A DNA stretch of 64,000 bases from Verrucomicrobiia bacterium (GTDB lineage Bacteria > Verrucomicrobiota > Verrucomicrobiia > Limisphaerales > Fontisphaeraceae). The number at the start of each line of letters is the position of its first letter. The stretch's first letter is position 1. The notes below the pieces were generated by a model, which saw only the letters and a program-made list of their open reading frames with translations, ran no database searches and was not told the DNA's origin. The stretch spans positions 1 through 64,000 of the forward strand of contig JAOAIT010000037.1 of assembly GCA_026414565.1 (NCBI GenBank). Reading direction: 5' to 3'. The position numbers were made by a program, and so were the translations under genes. Positions 18,411-26,027 of this stretch are shown in pieces.

Positions 18411-19895
18411 ATGAGTTTCAAACTGGTACGCATCCCGTCGTTGAAGACGGTGGCGGAATTTCGCGAGCATGTGGCTTCCCTGGGATTGGAGCTGCCCTGC
18501 GACGAGGCGATTTTAACGGGCGCCGATTCGCCGCTCGCGGCCCCCGCGGGGGCCGTCCGCATCAACGGCAAAATCATCGGCAACCGGATTTGCATTTCCC
18601 CGATGGAAGGCTGGGATGGGACGCCGGAGGGCCTGCCCAGCGCGGATACATTGCGGCGGTGGGAGCGGTTTGGGCAGAGCGGCGCCAAGCTCATTTTTGG
18701 CGGCGAGGCCATGGCGGTGCGCCCCGATGGGCGGGCCAATCCCCATCAGATCATGATCCGGCCGGAGACCCTTCCCGGGTTGAAGCAGTTGCGCGAAACT
18801 TTGGTGCGCGCCCATGCGGCTCAATTTGGAGGCACGGAGGATCTGGTGATTGGATTCCAGCTCACGCACTCCGGGCGGTTTTGCCGGCCGCACGACATGA
18901 AGCGCTGGGAGCCGCGGGTGGCCTTCCGGCATCCGCTGCTGGACCGCCGGTTTGGGGTGACCTCGGAGGCGCAGGTGTTCACGGATGAGGAGGTGGAGGC
19001 TTTGATTCAATGCTACATCACCGCGGCACAGGTTGCCGCCGAGGCGGGGGCGGACTTTGTGGACATCAAGCATTGTCATGGCTACCTGTTGCATGAGTTT
19101 CTGGGGGCCCACACCCGGCCCGGCAAGTACGGCGGCAGTTTTGAAAATCGCACGCGCATCCTGCGCGAGATCATTCAGGGCATCCGCGCCAGCGGCAACG
19201 CGATTGATATTGCGGTGCGGGTGAGCGCGTTTGACTTGGTGCCGTTCCGGCCTGATCCGGCCCAAACCACTCCCGGCAAATTGGGGCCGGGCATTCCCGA
19301 GGATTACTCCCAGTGTCTGCCTTACCGGTATGCCTTTGGGGTGAATCCAGAGAACCCCGTGGAGTATGATCTGACCGAGCCGTTGCGGTTTGTGGATTTG
19401 TGCGCCGAGCTGGGGGTCAAAATCCTCAACATCAGCGCCGGGTCGCCTTATTACAATCCGCATATTCAACGGCCCGCCGCCTATCCGCCGAGCGACGGGT
19501 ATCAGCCGGCCTACGATCCGTTGATGGATGTGGCGCGGCAGATCACCGTCACCCGTCTGCTCAAGGCGCGCGCGCCCCGGCAGATGCTCATTGTTGGCTC
19601 GGCCTACAGCTACCTGCAGGAGTATCTGCCCCACGTGGCCCAGGCGGTGGTGCGGCAGGGGTGGGCGGATTTGGTGGGGGTTGGCCGGGCTGTGTTGAGT
19701 TATCCCGGCATGCTGGCCGATGCCCTGCGTGAGGGCCGGATGCAGAGCCGTTTCATTTGCCGCACTTTCAGCGATTGCACCACCGCCCCCCGCAACGGGT
19801 TGATCAGCGGCTGTTATCCGCTGGACAAGCATTACACGAGCAAACCGGAGTTTCAGCAGCTCAAGGCCATCAAACGGCAGTTTGCCGCCGCCTGA
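18411..19895 (+). CDS. Old Yellow Enzyme family NADH:flavin oxidoreductase
   Basis: The 494-residue protein is an FMN-dependent TIM-barrel oxidoreductase. The FMN-site start is GNRICISPMEGWDG, followed by GAKLIFGGEAMAV, a substrate-site segment LVIGFQLTHSGRF, the family signature DFVDIKHCHGYLLHEFLG, and later MLIVGSAYSYLQ, DLVGVGRAVLSYP and a cysteine segment FICRTFSDCTTAPRNG. Members reduce activated C=C bonds or related groups with NAD(P)H, and the substrate here cannot be told. It lacks the C-terminal iron-sulfur and FAD domains of the 2,4-dienoyl-CoA reductase type. Its length is somewhat longer than a minimal OYE because of an N-terminal extension of about 50 residues. The stop codon overlaps the rnpB promoter. 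Confidence 0.85.
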   Translation: MSFKLVRIPSLKTVAEFREHVASLGLELPCDEAILTGADSPLAAPAGAVRINGKIIGNRICISPMEGWDGTPEGLPSADTLRRWERFGQSGAKLIFGGEAMAVRPDGRANPHQIMIRPETLPGLKQLRETLVRAHAAQFGGTEDLVIGFQLTHSGRFCRPHDMKRWEPRVAFRHPLLDRRFGVTSEAQVFTDEEVEALIQCYITAAQVAAEAGADFVDIKHCHGYLLHEFLGAHTRPGKYGGSFENRTRILREIIQGIRASGNAIDIAVRVSAFDLVPFRPDPAQTTPGKLGPGIPEDYSQCLPYRYAFGVNPENPVEYDLTEPLRFVDLCAELGVKILNISAGSPYYNPHIQRPAAYPPSDGYQPAYDPLMDVARQITVTRLLKARAPRQMLIVGSAYSYLQEYLPHVAQAVVRQGWADLVGVGRAVLSYPGMLADALREGRMQSRFICRTFSDCTTAPRNGLISGCYPLDKHYTSKPEFQQLKAIKRQFAAA

Positions 19896-19896
19896 C

Positions 19897-19925
19897 TTGT
19901 TTTGCCGTCCGGCGGCGCGTATATT
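19897..19925 (+). promoter_or_regulatory. rnpB promoter
   Basis: TTGTTT (19897-19902) and TATATT (19920-19925) are 17 bases apart. The expected transcription start, six or seven bases downstream, coincides with the first paired base of RNase P RNA helix P1 at 19932. The -35 box begins two bases after the stop of the preceding gene. Confidence 0.65.
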
Positions 19926-19931
19926 GACGCG

Positions 19932-20338
19932 GGATTTCGGGAAGGCGGAGAATCGCTCCCGGCCTTTGGGCCGGGGGAGGAAAGTCCGAACTCCACAGAG
20001 CGCGATGCCGCGTAACCTGCCGGCTTGCGAGCCGGCGGGGTACACGCGGGCGGCGGCCGTCAAGGGCCGCCGACGGACAGTGCCACAGAAAACAGACCGC
20101 CTCCGGGGCAACCCGGCGGCAAGGGTGAAAAGGTGCGGTAAGAGCGCACCGCGCCAAGCGCAAGCGAGGCGGCACGGAAAACCCCATCGGGAGCAAGGCC
20201 AAATAGGGGACTGCGGAGTGGCTCGCTCCAGTCCCGCCCCCAAGGCGGGCCAGTCCCGGGTATGGGCCGCTTAGAGAAATGATTCTCTCCCTCCTGCGGG
20301 AGGCAGACAGAATTCGGCTTACAGCCTTCCCGAAATCC
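19932..20338 (+). ncRNA. rnpB: RNase P RNA, bacterial type A
   Basis: This is the catalytic RNA of ribonuclease P, which removes 5' leaders from tRNA precursors. The ends form a 15-bp P1 helix (19932-19946 pairing with 20324-20338). Conserved elements are present in order: GAGGAAAGTCCGAACTCC near the 5' end, the central GGTAAGAGCGCACCG around 20137, AGAAATGATTCTC near 20274, and ACAGAATTCGGCTTACAG near the 3' end, where the P4 pairing partner lies. The length of about 407 nucleotides is normal. The 3' P1 strand is followed by a short T run (20339-20342), and the convergent gene's stop codon begins at 20344, so the two transcription units meet almost end to end. Confidence 0.95.
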
Positions 20339-20341
20339 TTT

Positions 20342-20923
20342 TCATGGGGAAGCGGGTTGTTCCTGGCGCAGGGAGGCGAGCACGATTTCGAAGGCTCGCA
20401 GGCAGGAGACGAAACCCTGCTCGCGGGCGAGGAGGGAGATCACCAGCACGTGGTCTTCCCGCAGCATGAAACAAACGCGCCGATGCAGCTTGAAGCTGCC
20501 CATGGTTTCAGAAGTATCAAACACCTGGGCACGGTTGGGCGTGCCCACCCAGGCGTAATCTTCCCGCACCTCCTGGGGCTTGGCCGGTTCTGAAATCTGT
20601 TCCCGCAATGTTTTCCAATCCGCGCCGTTTTCCGGCAGGGGCATGCGGCGAATTTCAATCATGCCGGCATACTCGGAGGATTGGAGCAGGACTGCCCCAC
20701 TTTTGGTTTCCAGGCCCAGGCGCCATCCGGCCGGGACGATGAACGAGTTGCGCTCCTTGCCTTGGACCATGGTGGCCGCCGGCAGCTTGCCACGCTCGGG
20801 CACATCGCGGGTGACGGAAACCAGCTCCAAGGAAGGCTCGGCGGCGGACAGGAGGCTAACGGCGGCGATTCCACTCAGAATCGCCCCATGCCAAAACCAC
20901 CGGATGCCATGGCTGCTGGCCAT
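20342..20923 (-). CDS. Secreted protein of unknown function, paralogue 1
   Basis: I do not recognise a named family. The 193-residue product has a signal peptide (hydrophobic core AILSGIAAVSLLSA) and a mature domain that aligns along its length with the next gene's product: RDVPERGKLPA, SFIVPAGWRLG, VLLQSSEYAGMIEIR, EDYAWVG and VLASLRQE match RDIPERGQVGA, SLILPKNWRVG, VVLQAADYSATLIVK, KEYGWTT and VIASLRVE. The pair therefore arose by duplication. The ATG at 20923 opens the signal peptide; an in-frame TTG/GTG region upstream would add 20 residues rich in cysteine and is less likely. The 3' end abuts rnpB. Confidence 0.68.
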   Translation of the reverse strand: MASSHGIRWFWHGAILSGIAAVSLLSAAEPSLELVSVTRDVPERGKLPAATMVQGKERNSFIVPAGWRLGLETKSGAVLLQSSEYAGMIEIRRMPLPENGADWKTLREQISEPAKPQEVREDYAWVGTPNRAQVFDTSETMGSFKLHRRVCFMLREDHVLVISLLAREQGFVSCLRAFEIVLASLRQEQPASP

Positions 20924-21004
20924 AAATAATTCTTTGCCGCCGGAATGCTCCAAAGCACATTTGCGACAGAAGAGTTGGAGCAATTACGATGCCATTCACG
21001 AAAT

Positions 21005-21031
21005 GGAAAAGGCCGGATGGTGCATCCGGCC
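21005..21031 (-). terminator. Rho-independent terminator of the 21058-21585 gene
   Basis: A perfect 9-bp GC-rich stem (GGCCGGATG / CATCCGGCC, 21011-21031) with a 3-base loop is followed on the minus strand by TTTT. It lies 27 bases downstream of the stop codon. It separates the two paralogues transcriptionally, so paralogue 1 needs its own promoter. Confidence 0.75.
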
Positions 21032-21057
21032 TTGAAACCTGATCGCATCTCCACGGG

Positions 21058-21585
21058 TTATTCCACCCGCAGAGAGGCGATGACCGAGGAGATCAAAAGT
21101 TCAGCTTTGGCAAATTGAGTGGCGGCGGCGCTCAAGGTGAGCACGAGCGACTGCTCCTTGAGCTTGATGATGTAGGTGCGCGATTGCAGCGGCAGCTCGT
21201 TTGCGTCGCCCAGGCACGCTTCGATGACGGTGGCCTCGCCGGCGCCGGTGGTCCAGCCGTATTCCTTGCCAATCACCACTGCCGGGGAGGCTTCCGCGAG
21301 GCGGTTTTTCAGCTCCTGGTTCAAGGACTCGCTGGATTTGACCGATTTAACGATCAGGGTGGCTGAGTAGTCGGCGGCCTGCAAGACGACGCCTTCGGCG
21401 GCCTGGCCTACGCGCCAGTTTTTGGGGAGAATCAGCGAAACCTGCTGCTGCCCTACAGCAAGTTGCAGGGCACCAACCTGACCCCGCTCGGGGATGTCCC
21501 GTTGCGTGAGCCGAAACGCTGGCGTGTCACTGGCGGCGGCCTGGAAGATCAGGCATCCCCCGCACATCGCGAGCAGCGTTTTCAT
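21058..21585 (-). CDS. Secreted protein of unknown function, paralogue 2
   Basis: The product has about 175 residues with a signal peptide (MKTLLAMCGGCLIFQAAA). The mature domain is a diverged copy of the neighbouring paralogue, sharing the R-D-I/V-P-E-R-G start, a W-R-x-G motif and the hydrophobic C-terminal V-I/L-A-S-L-R. The compact alternation of beta-strand-like segments suggests a small alpha/beta domain, but no function can be given. An in-frame GTG at 21609 would add eight residues; neither start has a convincing Shine-Dalgarno sequence. A hairpin terminator follows the gene. Confidence 0.68.
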   Translation of the reverse strand: MKTLLAMCGGCLIFQAAASDTPAFRLTQRDIPERGQVGALQLAVGQQQVSLILPKNWRVGQAAEGVVLQAADYSATLIVKSVKSSESLNQELKNRLAEASPAVVIGKEYGWTTGAGEATVIEACLGDANELPLQSRTYIIKLKEQSLVLTLSAAATQFAKAELLISSVIASLRVE

Positions 21586-21609
21586 GTTTTTCAGCAGGTT
21601 CACAGGCAC

Positions 21610-21827
21610 TTTCTAATAATTGCCATTTACATGGCGGTCAGTTAATGGAGCACATGCTGTGCCAGATGCAAAAAATAATTTGGGCTGGACCTAATTGTTT
21701 TCTAAACCATTAAAAATCAGGAACTTAATAGTTAATTTCATTTTTCTCATCAGGTGAAAAACCAGAACTATTAATGAGAAAATCAGCCTTCATGGCCTGG
21801 TAGTGGAGAATCAACGTCGAAAAAAGC
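21610..21827. other. AT-rich intergenic region between divergent genes
   Basis: The stretch is visibly far richer in A and T than the rest of the window, with runs such as CATTAAAAATCAGG and CATTTTTCTCATC. I see no coding frame, RNA gene or named repeat in it. It leads into the palindromic promoter region of the SPFH gene. It may contain divergent promoters or be a trace of horizontal acquisition. Confidence 0.5.
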
Positions 21828-21867
21828 TTGAGTTATGTAATCAATATGATATCATATTGATAACATA
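21828..21867 (+). promoter_or_regulatory. SPFH operon promoter overlapping a 34-bp palindrome (operator candidate)
   Basis: A candidate promoter has TTGAGT (21828-21833) and TATCAT (21850-21855) 16 bases apart. It is overlapped by an inverted repeat at 21834-21867 in which 16 of 17 base pairs match. The inner 22 bases (21840-21861, half-site ATCAATATGAT) are a perfect palindrome centred on the -10 element. This is the classic position for a repressor operator. The SPFH start codon at 21875 follows seven bases after the palindrome, and a ribbon-helix-helix gene lies in the same operon. The palindrome is seen directly; its use as an operator is inferred. Confidence 0.6.
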
Positions 21868-21874
21868 TACAATT

Positions 21875-22864
21875 ATGAGTACCATGCAAACTGCCAGTCA
21901 TCGCGAAAAAGTGGTGGAAACCCACAACGGCTGGGTCATGCTGCCGGTGGTTATATGCTTATTTTTGGGCAGCATCGCCCTGCTCATCTATTCACTGGTC
22001 AAAGGGCAGGAGTTATATCGTCACCCCATTTGGGGGCTGTTCATCCTGGCACTGCTTGGCCTGGTCGGCTCCATCATCTGCATGATGGGTTTTTTCACCC
22101 TGCAGCCCAATGAGGCGCGGGTGCTGATTTTGTTTGGAGAATACAAGGGCACAGTGCGCCGGAGCGGGTTTCACTGGGGCAATCCCTTTTATTCCAACGG
22201 CCCGCTCAAGGGCGGGGCGGAGGGGGAGTCCAAGTCGCTTTTGGGCCGGAAACAGGGTTTGTCGAGTTTTACGCGGTACAAGATCTCGCTGCGGGCGCGA
22301 AACTTGAACGGGGAGAAATTGAAGGTCAACGACAAGCGGGGAAACCCGATTGAGATTGCGGCGGTGGTGGTGTGGCGGGTGGCGGACACAGCGCAGGCGC
22401 TGTTTGATGTGGACGACTACGAGAGCTTTGTGCGCATTCAGAGTGAATCGGCGGTGCGCCATCTGGCGAGCGCCTATGCGTATGATCATGGGGAGGACAA
22501 TGAGATCACCCTGCGCAGCGGCGTGGAGGAGGTTTCCGCGGCCTTGCAAAAGGAGCTGCAGGAACGGCTGCACAAAGCGGGGGTGGTGGTGGAGGAGGCG
22601 CGGTTGACGCATCTGGCCTACGCGCCGGAAATCGCGCAGGCGATGCTGCGGCGGCAGCAGGCGGAGGCGGTGATTGCGGCGCGGCAGAAGATCGTGCAGG
22701 GGGCGGTGAGCATGGTGGACATGGCGCTGAAGGAGCTGGCCAGCAAGGCGGTGCTGCAAATGGACGACGAGCGGAAGGCGGCCATGGTGAGCAATTTGAT
22801 GGTGGTGCTGTGCGGGGAGTCGGAGGTGCATCCGGTGGTCAACACCGGCACGCTGTACACCTGA
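21875..22864 (+). CDS. SPFH (stomatin/prohibitin-like) domain membrane protein
   Basis: The 329-residue product has two membrane helices near the N-terminus (about residues 23-44 and 52-75), followed by an SPFH domain: [48 protein letters not shown] and the later [18 protein letters not shown] helical alanine/glutamine-rich segment ([20 protein letters not shown]) comes next. SPFH proteins form large oligomeric cages or rings in membranes and often regulate proteases or lipid domains; the partner here is unknown. The ATG at 21875 is used because the upstream in-frame extension would cross the palindrome. No Shine-Dalgarno sequence is evident. The stop codon is 18 bases from the ribbon-helix-helix gene, so the two are probably cotranscribed. 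Confidence 0.88.
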   Translation: MSTMQTASHREKVVETHNGWVMLPVVICLFLGSIALLIYSLVKGQELYRHPIWGLFILALLGLVGSIICMMGFFTLQPNEARVLILFGEYKGTVRRSGFHWGNPFYSNGPLKGGAEGESKSLLGRKQGLSSFTRYKISLRARNLNGEKLKVNDKRGNPIEIAAVVVWRVADTAQALFDVDDYESFVRIQSESAVRHLASAYAYDHGEDNEITLRSGVEEVSAALQKELQERLHKAGVVVEEARLTHLAYAPEIAQAMLRRQQAEAVIAARQKIVQGAVSMVDMALKELASKAVLQMDDERKAAMVSNLMVVLCGESEVHPVVNTGTLYT

Positions 22865-22882
22865 GCCGGATGAGTGGCTTCC

Positions 22883-23098
22883 ATGCCCCCGCGCAAATCA
22901 TTTCTGCTGCGCATGGATCCTGCCCTGTGGGCCGAACTGGAGGCGTGGGCGCAGGCCGAGTTTCGCAGCGTCAACGGCCAGATCGAATATCTCCTGCAGC
23001 AGGCGGTACAACGGCGAAAGAAGGGCCTGCCGTCCGGGCCTCCGGCCGCCGCGCCGCCGCCGGCCTTGGGGACGGCGGAGGAGCCGGCGCAAGAATAA
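22883..23098 (+). CDS. Small Arc-like ribbon-helix-helix DNA-binding protein
   Basis: The 71-residue protein starts PPRKSFLLRMDPALWAELEAW, matching the ribbon-helix-helix pattern: a basic beta strand that would insert into the DNA major groove, then helix A. RSVNGQIEYLLQQAVQRRKK forms helix B. The C-terminal 25 residues are a disordered proline/alanine tail. Such proteins bind palindromic operators as dimers of dimers. The obvious candidate target is the palindrome in front of the preceding SPFH gene. The ATG at 22883 is preferred to a GTG at 22874. Small Arc-like genes beside SPFH genes are something I recall from other bacteria. Confidence 0.78.
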   Translation: MPPRKSFLLRMDPALWAELEAWAQAEFRSVNGQIEYLLQQAVQRRKKGLPSGPPAAAPPPALGTAEEPAQE

Positions 23099-23133
23099 TG
23101 GACAGTGCCGGGCCGGCGTGGCAAAGTGGATGC

Positions 23134-23916
23134 ATGAAAAATCACCATGTTTTTTGCGGCGGCCTTTTGAGCCTGTTTTGCAGTCTGGCGGTGCTTCAGG
23201 GGGCGGTGGACCCGCATTTGGGGGTGGGCGCCAAGCCACTGCCGGGGGCGGAGGTGTTGTTTGACGGCACGCGGAAGATGCTGGACGAGAAATGGACGTA
23301 TTGGGAGGGCCCGCGGCTGGCGGCCACGCTGCCCATCAAATGGCAGATTGTGCCGGATCCGGTGGATGCCGGGACGGTGGTTTCCACGGCGGATCCGGCG
23401 GCTGCCGGGGGCAAGTATGGGGCGGCGGACATTGTGACCAAGAAGGCCTTTCGCGACTTCCGGCTGCATGTGGAATTTCTGGTCATGCAGCCCGGCGGCA
23501 ACAGCGGGGTGTATCTGCAAAACCGGTATGAGATTCAGATTCTGGACGGCGACAAGACCAAGCACGGCATGGGTGCCGTGATCAATGAGAGCGAGTCGCC
23601 GTATCACGCCTATAACGGGGTGGGCAAATGGAATGCGTATGACATTCAATTTCGGGCGGCCCGGTTTCAGGAGGGCAAGAAGGTGGAGCACGCACTGGTG
23701 ACGATGTATTTCAACGGCATCAAGGTGCATACCAACGTGCCCATCACGCAGGTGTGGGGCGGCCCCAACAGCGGGTTGGATGGGGGGCGTGATGGGGGCA
23801 AAGGGATTACCGACACGCCGGGGGGCATCAAGCTGCAGGCCGAGGGGCATGATGTGCGGTATCGCAACATCTGGATCAAGGAGATGAATTTTGAAAAGCC
23901 GGATACCAACTTTTAA
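23134..23916 (+). CDS. Secreted DUF1080 / 3-keto-disaccharide hydrolase family protein
   Basis: The 260-residue product has a signal peptide (hydrophobic core GGLLSLFCSLAVL) and a concanavalin-like jelly-roll domain of the PF06439 type. Visible family features are EVLFDGT near the start, FRLHVEFLVMQPGGNSGVYL, the segment YEIQILD, GKWNAYDIQF, VTMYFNGIKVH and the closing GGIKLQAEGHDVRYRNIWIK. Some members hydrolyse 3-keto-glycosides; others are uncharacterised. The gene ends four bases before the next gene, a sugar isomerase-like protein, so the two probably act in one carbohydrate pathway. The ATG at 23134 opens the signal peptide. Cotranscription with the SPFH and ribbon-helix-helix genes is possible, since only 35 bases separate them. 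Confidence 0.83.
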   Translation: MKNHHVFCGGLLSLFCSLAVLQGAVDPHLGVGAKPLPGAEVLFDGTRKMLDEKWTYWEGPRLAATLPIKWQIVPDPVDAGTVVSTADPAAAGGKYGAADIVTKKAFRDFRLHVEFLVMQPGGNSGVYLQNRYEIQILDGDKTKHGMGAVINESESPYHAYNGVGKWNAYDIQFRAARFQEGKKVEHALVTMYFNGIKVHTNVPITQVWGGPNSGLDGGRDGGKGITDTPGGIKLQAEGHDVRYRNIWIKEMNFEKPDTNF

Positions 23917-23920
23917 TTCC

Positions 23921-24877
23921 ATGAAAACTGAACAACCGCGGCGTCAATTCATCCGGACCAGCCTGGCCATGGCGGGGCTGGCGGCCAGTGGAGGTTTAAC
24001 GGCGCTGGCGGCGGCGCCGGCGCCCGGCGTTCGCCTGGGAGGGCCAACGTTTATTCGGACGGACGATCCGGAGGAGCTGGCCCGGGAATGCCGCCGCCTA
24101 GGGTACGGAGCGGCGTATTGCCCGAACATCAAAATTACCGATACGGAGCGCATTCGCGCCACAGCCGCGGCTTTTGCCAAACACGACGTGGTGATCGCGG
24201 AGGTGGGCCGGTGGGTGAACCTGCTGGACGCCAACCCGGAGCAGCGCAAAAAAAACCTGGAGCTGGTCACCGAGGGCCTGGCGCTGGCCGAGGCGGTGGG
24301 GGCGCGCTGTTGTGTGGACATTGCCGGCTCGTTCAACCCCAAAGTGTGGTACGGGCCGCATCCGGACAATTTGTCCGAGCGTTTTTTTGAGGCGGCGGTG
24401 GAGAATGCGCGCAAGATCATTGATGCGGTGAAGCCGAAGCGCGCGAAGTTTTGTTATGAGATGATGGGTTGGTCCCTGCCGGACAGCGTGGAGAGCAATC
24501 TGCGGCTGCTCAAGGCGGTGGACCGGCCGGCGTTTGGCGTGCATCTGGACCCGTGCAATCTGATCAATTCCCCGGAGCGGTTTTATCGCAACACGGACTT
24601 GTTGCATGAGTGCTTTGACAAACTGGGGCCGCACATTGCCAGTTGCCATGCCAAGGATTTGTTCTGGGAGGTGGAGATGAACGTGCATTTCCGCGAGGTG
24701 ATCCCGGGCAAAGGCTCGCTGGATTACACCACCTTTCTGAAACGCCTGGCCGCGCTGCCCCAGCAACCGCCCCTGATGATGGAGCATTTGAGCAAGGCCG
24801 AGGAATACGCCGAGGCCGCGCGCTACATCAAGGAAGTGGGGGCGAAGGCCGGGGTGGCTTTTTTGCCGGCTGAATGA
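23921..24877 (+). CDS. Tat-exported sugar phosphate isomerase/epimerase-like TIM barrel
   Basis: The 318-residue product carries a twin-arginine signal (RRQFIRTSLAMAGLAASGG) and then a TIM-barrel domain of the xylose-isomerase-like/AP-endonuclease 2 family. Likely metal-binding segments are KFCYEMMGWSLP, FGVHLDPCNLINSP, IASCHAKDLFWE and a C-terminal PLMMEHLS. A twin-arginine signal implies folding, and probably metal loading, before export. The family includes epimerases and isomerases that act on 3-keto or inositol-type sugars. Its placement four bases after the DUF1080 gene supports a shared role in keto-sugar processing. The exact substrate is unknown. Confidence 0.82.
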   Translation: MKTEQPRRQFIRTSLAMAGLAASGGLTALAAAPAPGVRLGGPTFIRTDDPEELARECRRLGYGAAYCPNIKITDTERIRATAAAFAKHDVVIAEVGRWVNLLDANPEQRKKNLELVTEGLALAEAVGARCCVDIAGSFNPKVWYGPHPDNLSERFFEAAVENARKIIDAVKPKRAKFCYEMMGWSLPDSVESNLRLLKAVDRPAFGVHLDPCNLINSPERFYRNTDLLHECFDKLGPHIASCHAKDLFWEVEMNVHFREVIPGKGSLDYTTFLKRLAALPQQPPLMMEHLSKAEEYAEAARYIKEVGAKAGVAFLPAE

Positions 24878-25175
24878 GCGGTGCCCCGGGCCGGGAGGCC
24901 CCCCCAGAGATCATTTCCGAAGCCAGGTTGCCAAGCCCGCAAGCTGCTGCGGGCCTGGGCCGGTGCAAAACCGCAAGGGCGTGGAGAGGGAGGGCGTGGG
25001 TTGACCAAGGAGCTTTTTCCGCAGTGGCCGCGGTTTTTCTGTTATCCACCCCCGGCCAAAAAAGTGTGACATTTTAACAAATTAGACATTTGACCAAGAT
25101 GGCTGGTTGGCGTTTAGTGTGCGACTGTTTGAGGCGCGGCCGTTTTCCCGGGGCCGGCGCCCGAGTGTTTGAGTT
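24878..25175. other. Intergenic region upstream of the NfnA-like gene
   Basis: The 298 bases between the isomerase gene and the NfnA-like gene have no convincing coding frame. The first half is GC-rich. An AT-rich tract around 25065-25095 contains two TTGACC hexamers (25001 and 25093) that could be -35 boxes, but neither has a good -10 partner. I see no recognisable riboswitch, tRNA or terminator. Confidence 0.4.
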
Positions 25176-26012
25176 ATGCATCGAATTGTGCGGCGGACGC
25201 CCCTCAGCCCCAATGTCACGCGGCTGGAGGTGGAGGCGCGGCGCATCGCGGAGACGCGGGCGCCGGGGCAATTTGTCATTGTGCAGCGCACGCTGGAGTC
25301 GGAGCGGATACCGTTGACCATCGCGGACGCGGATCCGGCGGCGGGCGTGATAACACTGGTGGTGCAGGCGGTGGGCAAAAGCACGCGCGAGCTGGTGGCG
25401 ATGGCGGAGGGGGAGGCGATTGCCACGGTGTGCGGCCCGCTGGGACGGCCCACGGAGCTGATTGAGCGCGGTCATGCCTTGTGCATTGGCGGGGGGGTGG
25501 GCACGGCGGTGGTGCATCCCATTGCCCAGGGTTTGCATCGCCGCGGGGTGCGTGTCACCAGCATCATAGGGGGCCGGGCGAAAGAATGGGTGATTTACGA
25601 GGCCGAGCTGCGGCGGCTGGGGGAAGTGGTGGTCTGCACGGATGACGGCTCCTATGGCCGTAAGGGTTTTGTGACCGATGCCGCCCGCGAGCTGCTGGCC
25701 CAAGGGGGGGTGGACATCGTGTATGCCGTGGGGCCGGTGCCCATGATGCGCGCGGTGGCGGAGCTGACGCGGCCCCTGAAGGTGCACACCATCGTTTCGC
25801 TCAATCCGATCATGGTGGATGGGACAGGGATGTGCGGGGGCTGCCGGGTGGATGTGGGGGGCAAGACGCTGTTTGCCTGTGTGGACGGCCCGGAGTTTGA
25901 CGGACATCAGGTGGATTTTGATTTGCTGGCTGATCGTTTGCAAACGTATCGCGCGCACGAGCAAAAGCTGATGCAGGATCACGCCTGTTTCATCGGCCTG
26001 CCCACGGCCTAA
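25176..26012 (+). CDS. NfnA-like FAD/[2Fe-2S] subunit (ferredoxin-NADP+ reductase / sulfide dehydrogenase family)
   Basis: The 278-residue protein has the fold of ferredoxin-NADP+ reductases: an N-terminal FAD barrel with APGQFVIVQ and RIPLTIAD, then a nucleotide-binding domain with LCIGGGVGTAVVHPIAQ, ITLVVQAVGKST and VYAVGPVPMM. A C-terminal loop, GTGMCGGCRVDVGGKTLFAC, carries three cysteines suited to a [2Fe-2S] cluster, as in NfnA and PyrK relatives. The next gene, 15 bases downstream, encodes the matching large subunit, so the two probably form an NfnAB-type NADH-dependent ferredoxin:NADP+ oxidoreductase (also called SudAB). A role in dihydroorotate oxidation is less likely because pyrD is not nearby. 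Confidence 0.8.
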   Translation: MHRIVRRTPLSPNVTRLEVEARRIAETRAPGQFVIVQRTLESERIPLTIADADPAAGVITLVVQAVGKSTRELVAMAEGEAIATVCGPLGRPTELIERGHALCIGGGVGTAVVHPIAQGLHRRGVRVTSIIGGRAKEWVIYEAELRRLGEVVVCTDDGSYGRKGFVTDAARELLAQGGVDIVYAVGPVPMMRAVAELTRPLKVHTIVSLNPIMVDGTGMCGGCRVDVGGKTLFACVDGPEFDGHQVDFDLLADRLQTYRAHEQKLMQDHACFIGLPTA

Positions 26013-26027
26013 TTTTTTAGATTTCCC

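Noticed and set aside
24878-25175. Possible riboswitch or RNA gene in the spacer before the NfnA-like gene
   Set aside because: I could match no conserved riboswitch core, tRNA arm or terminator hairpin. The region has only weak promoter-like hexamers.
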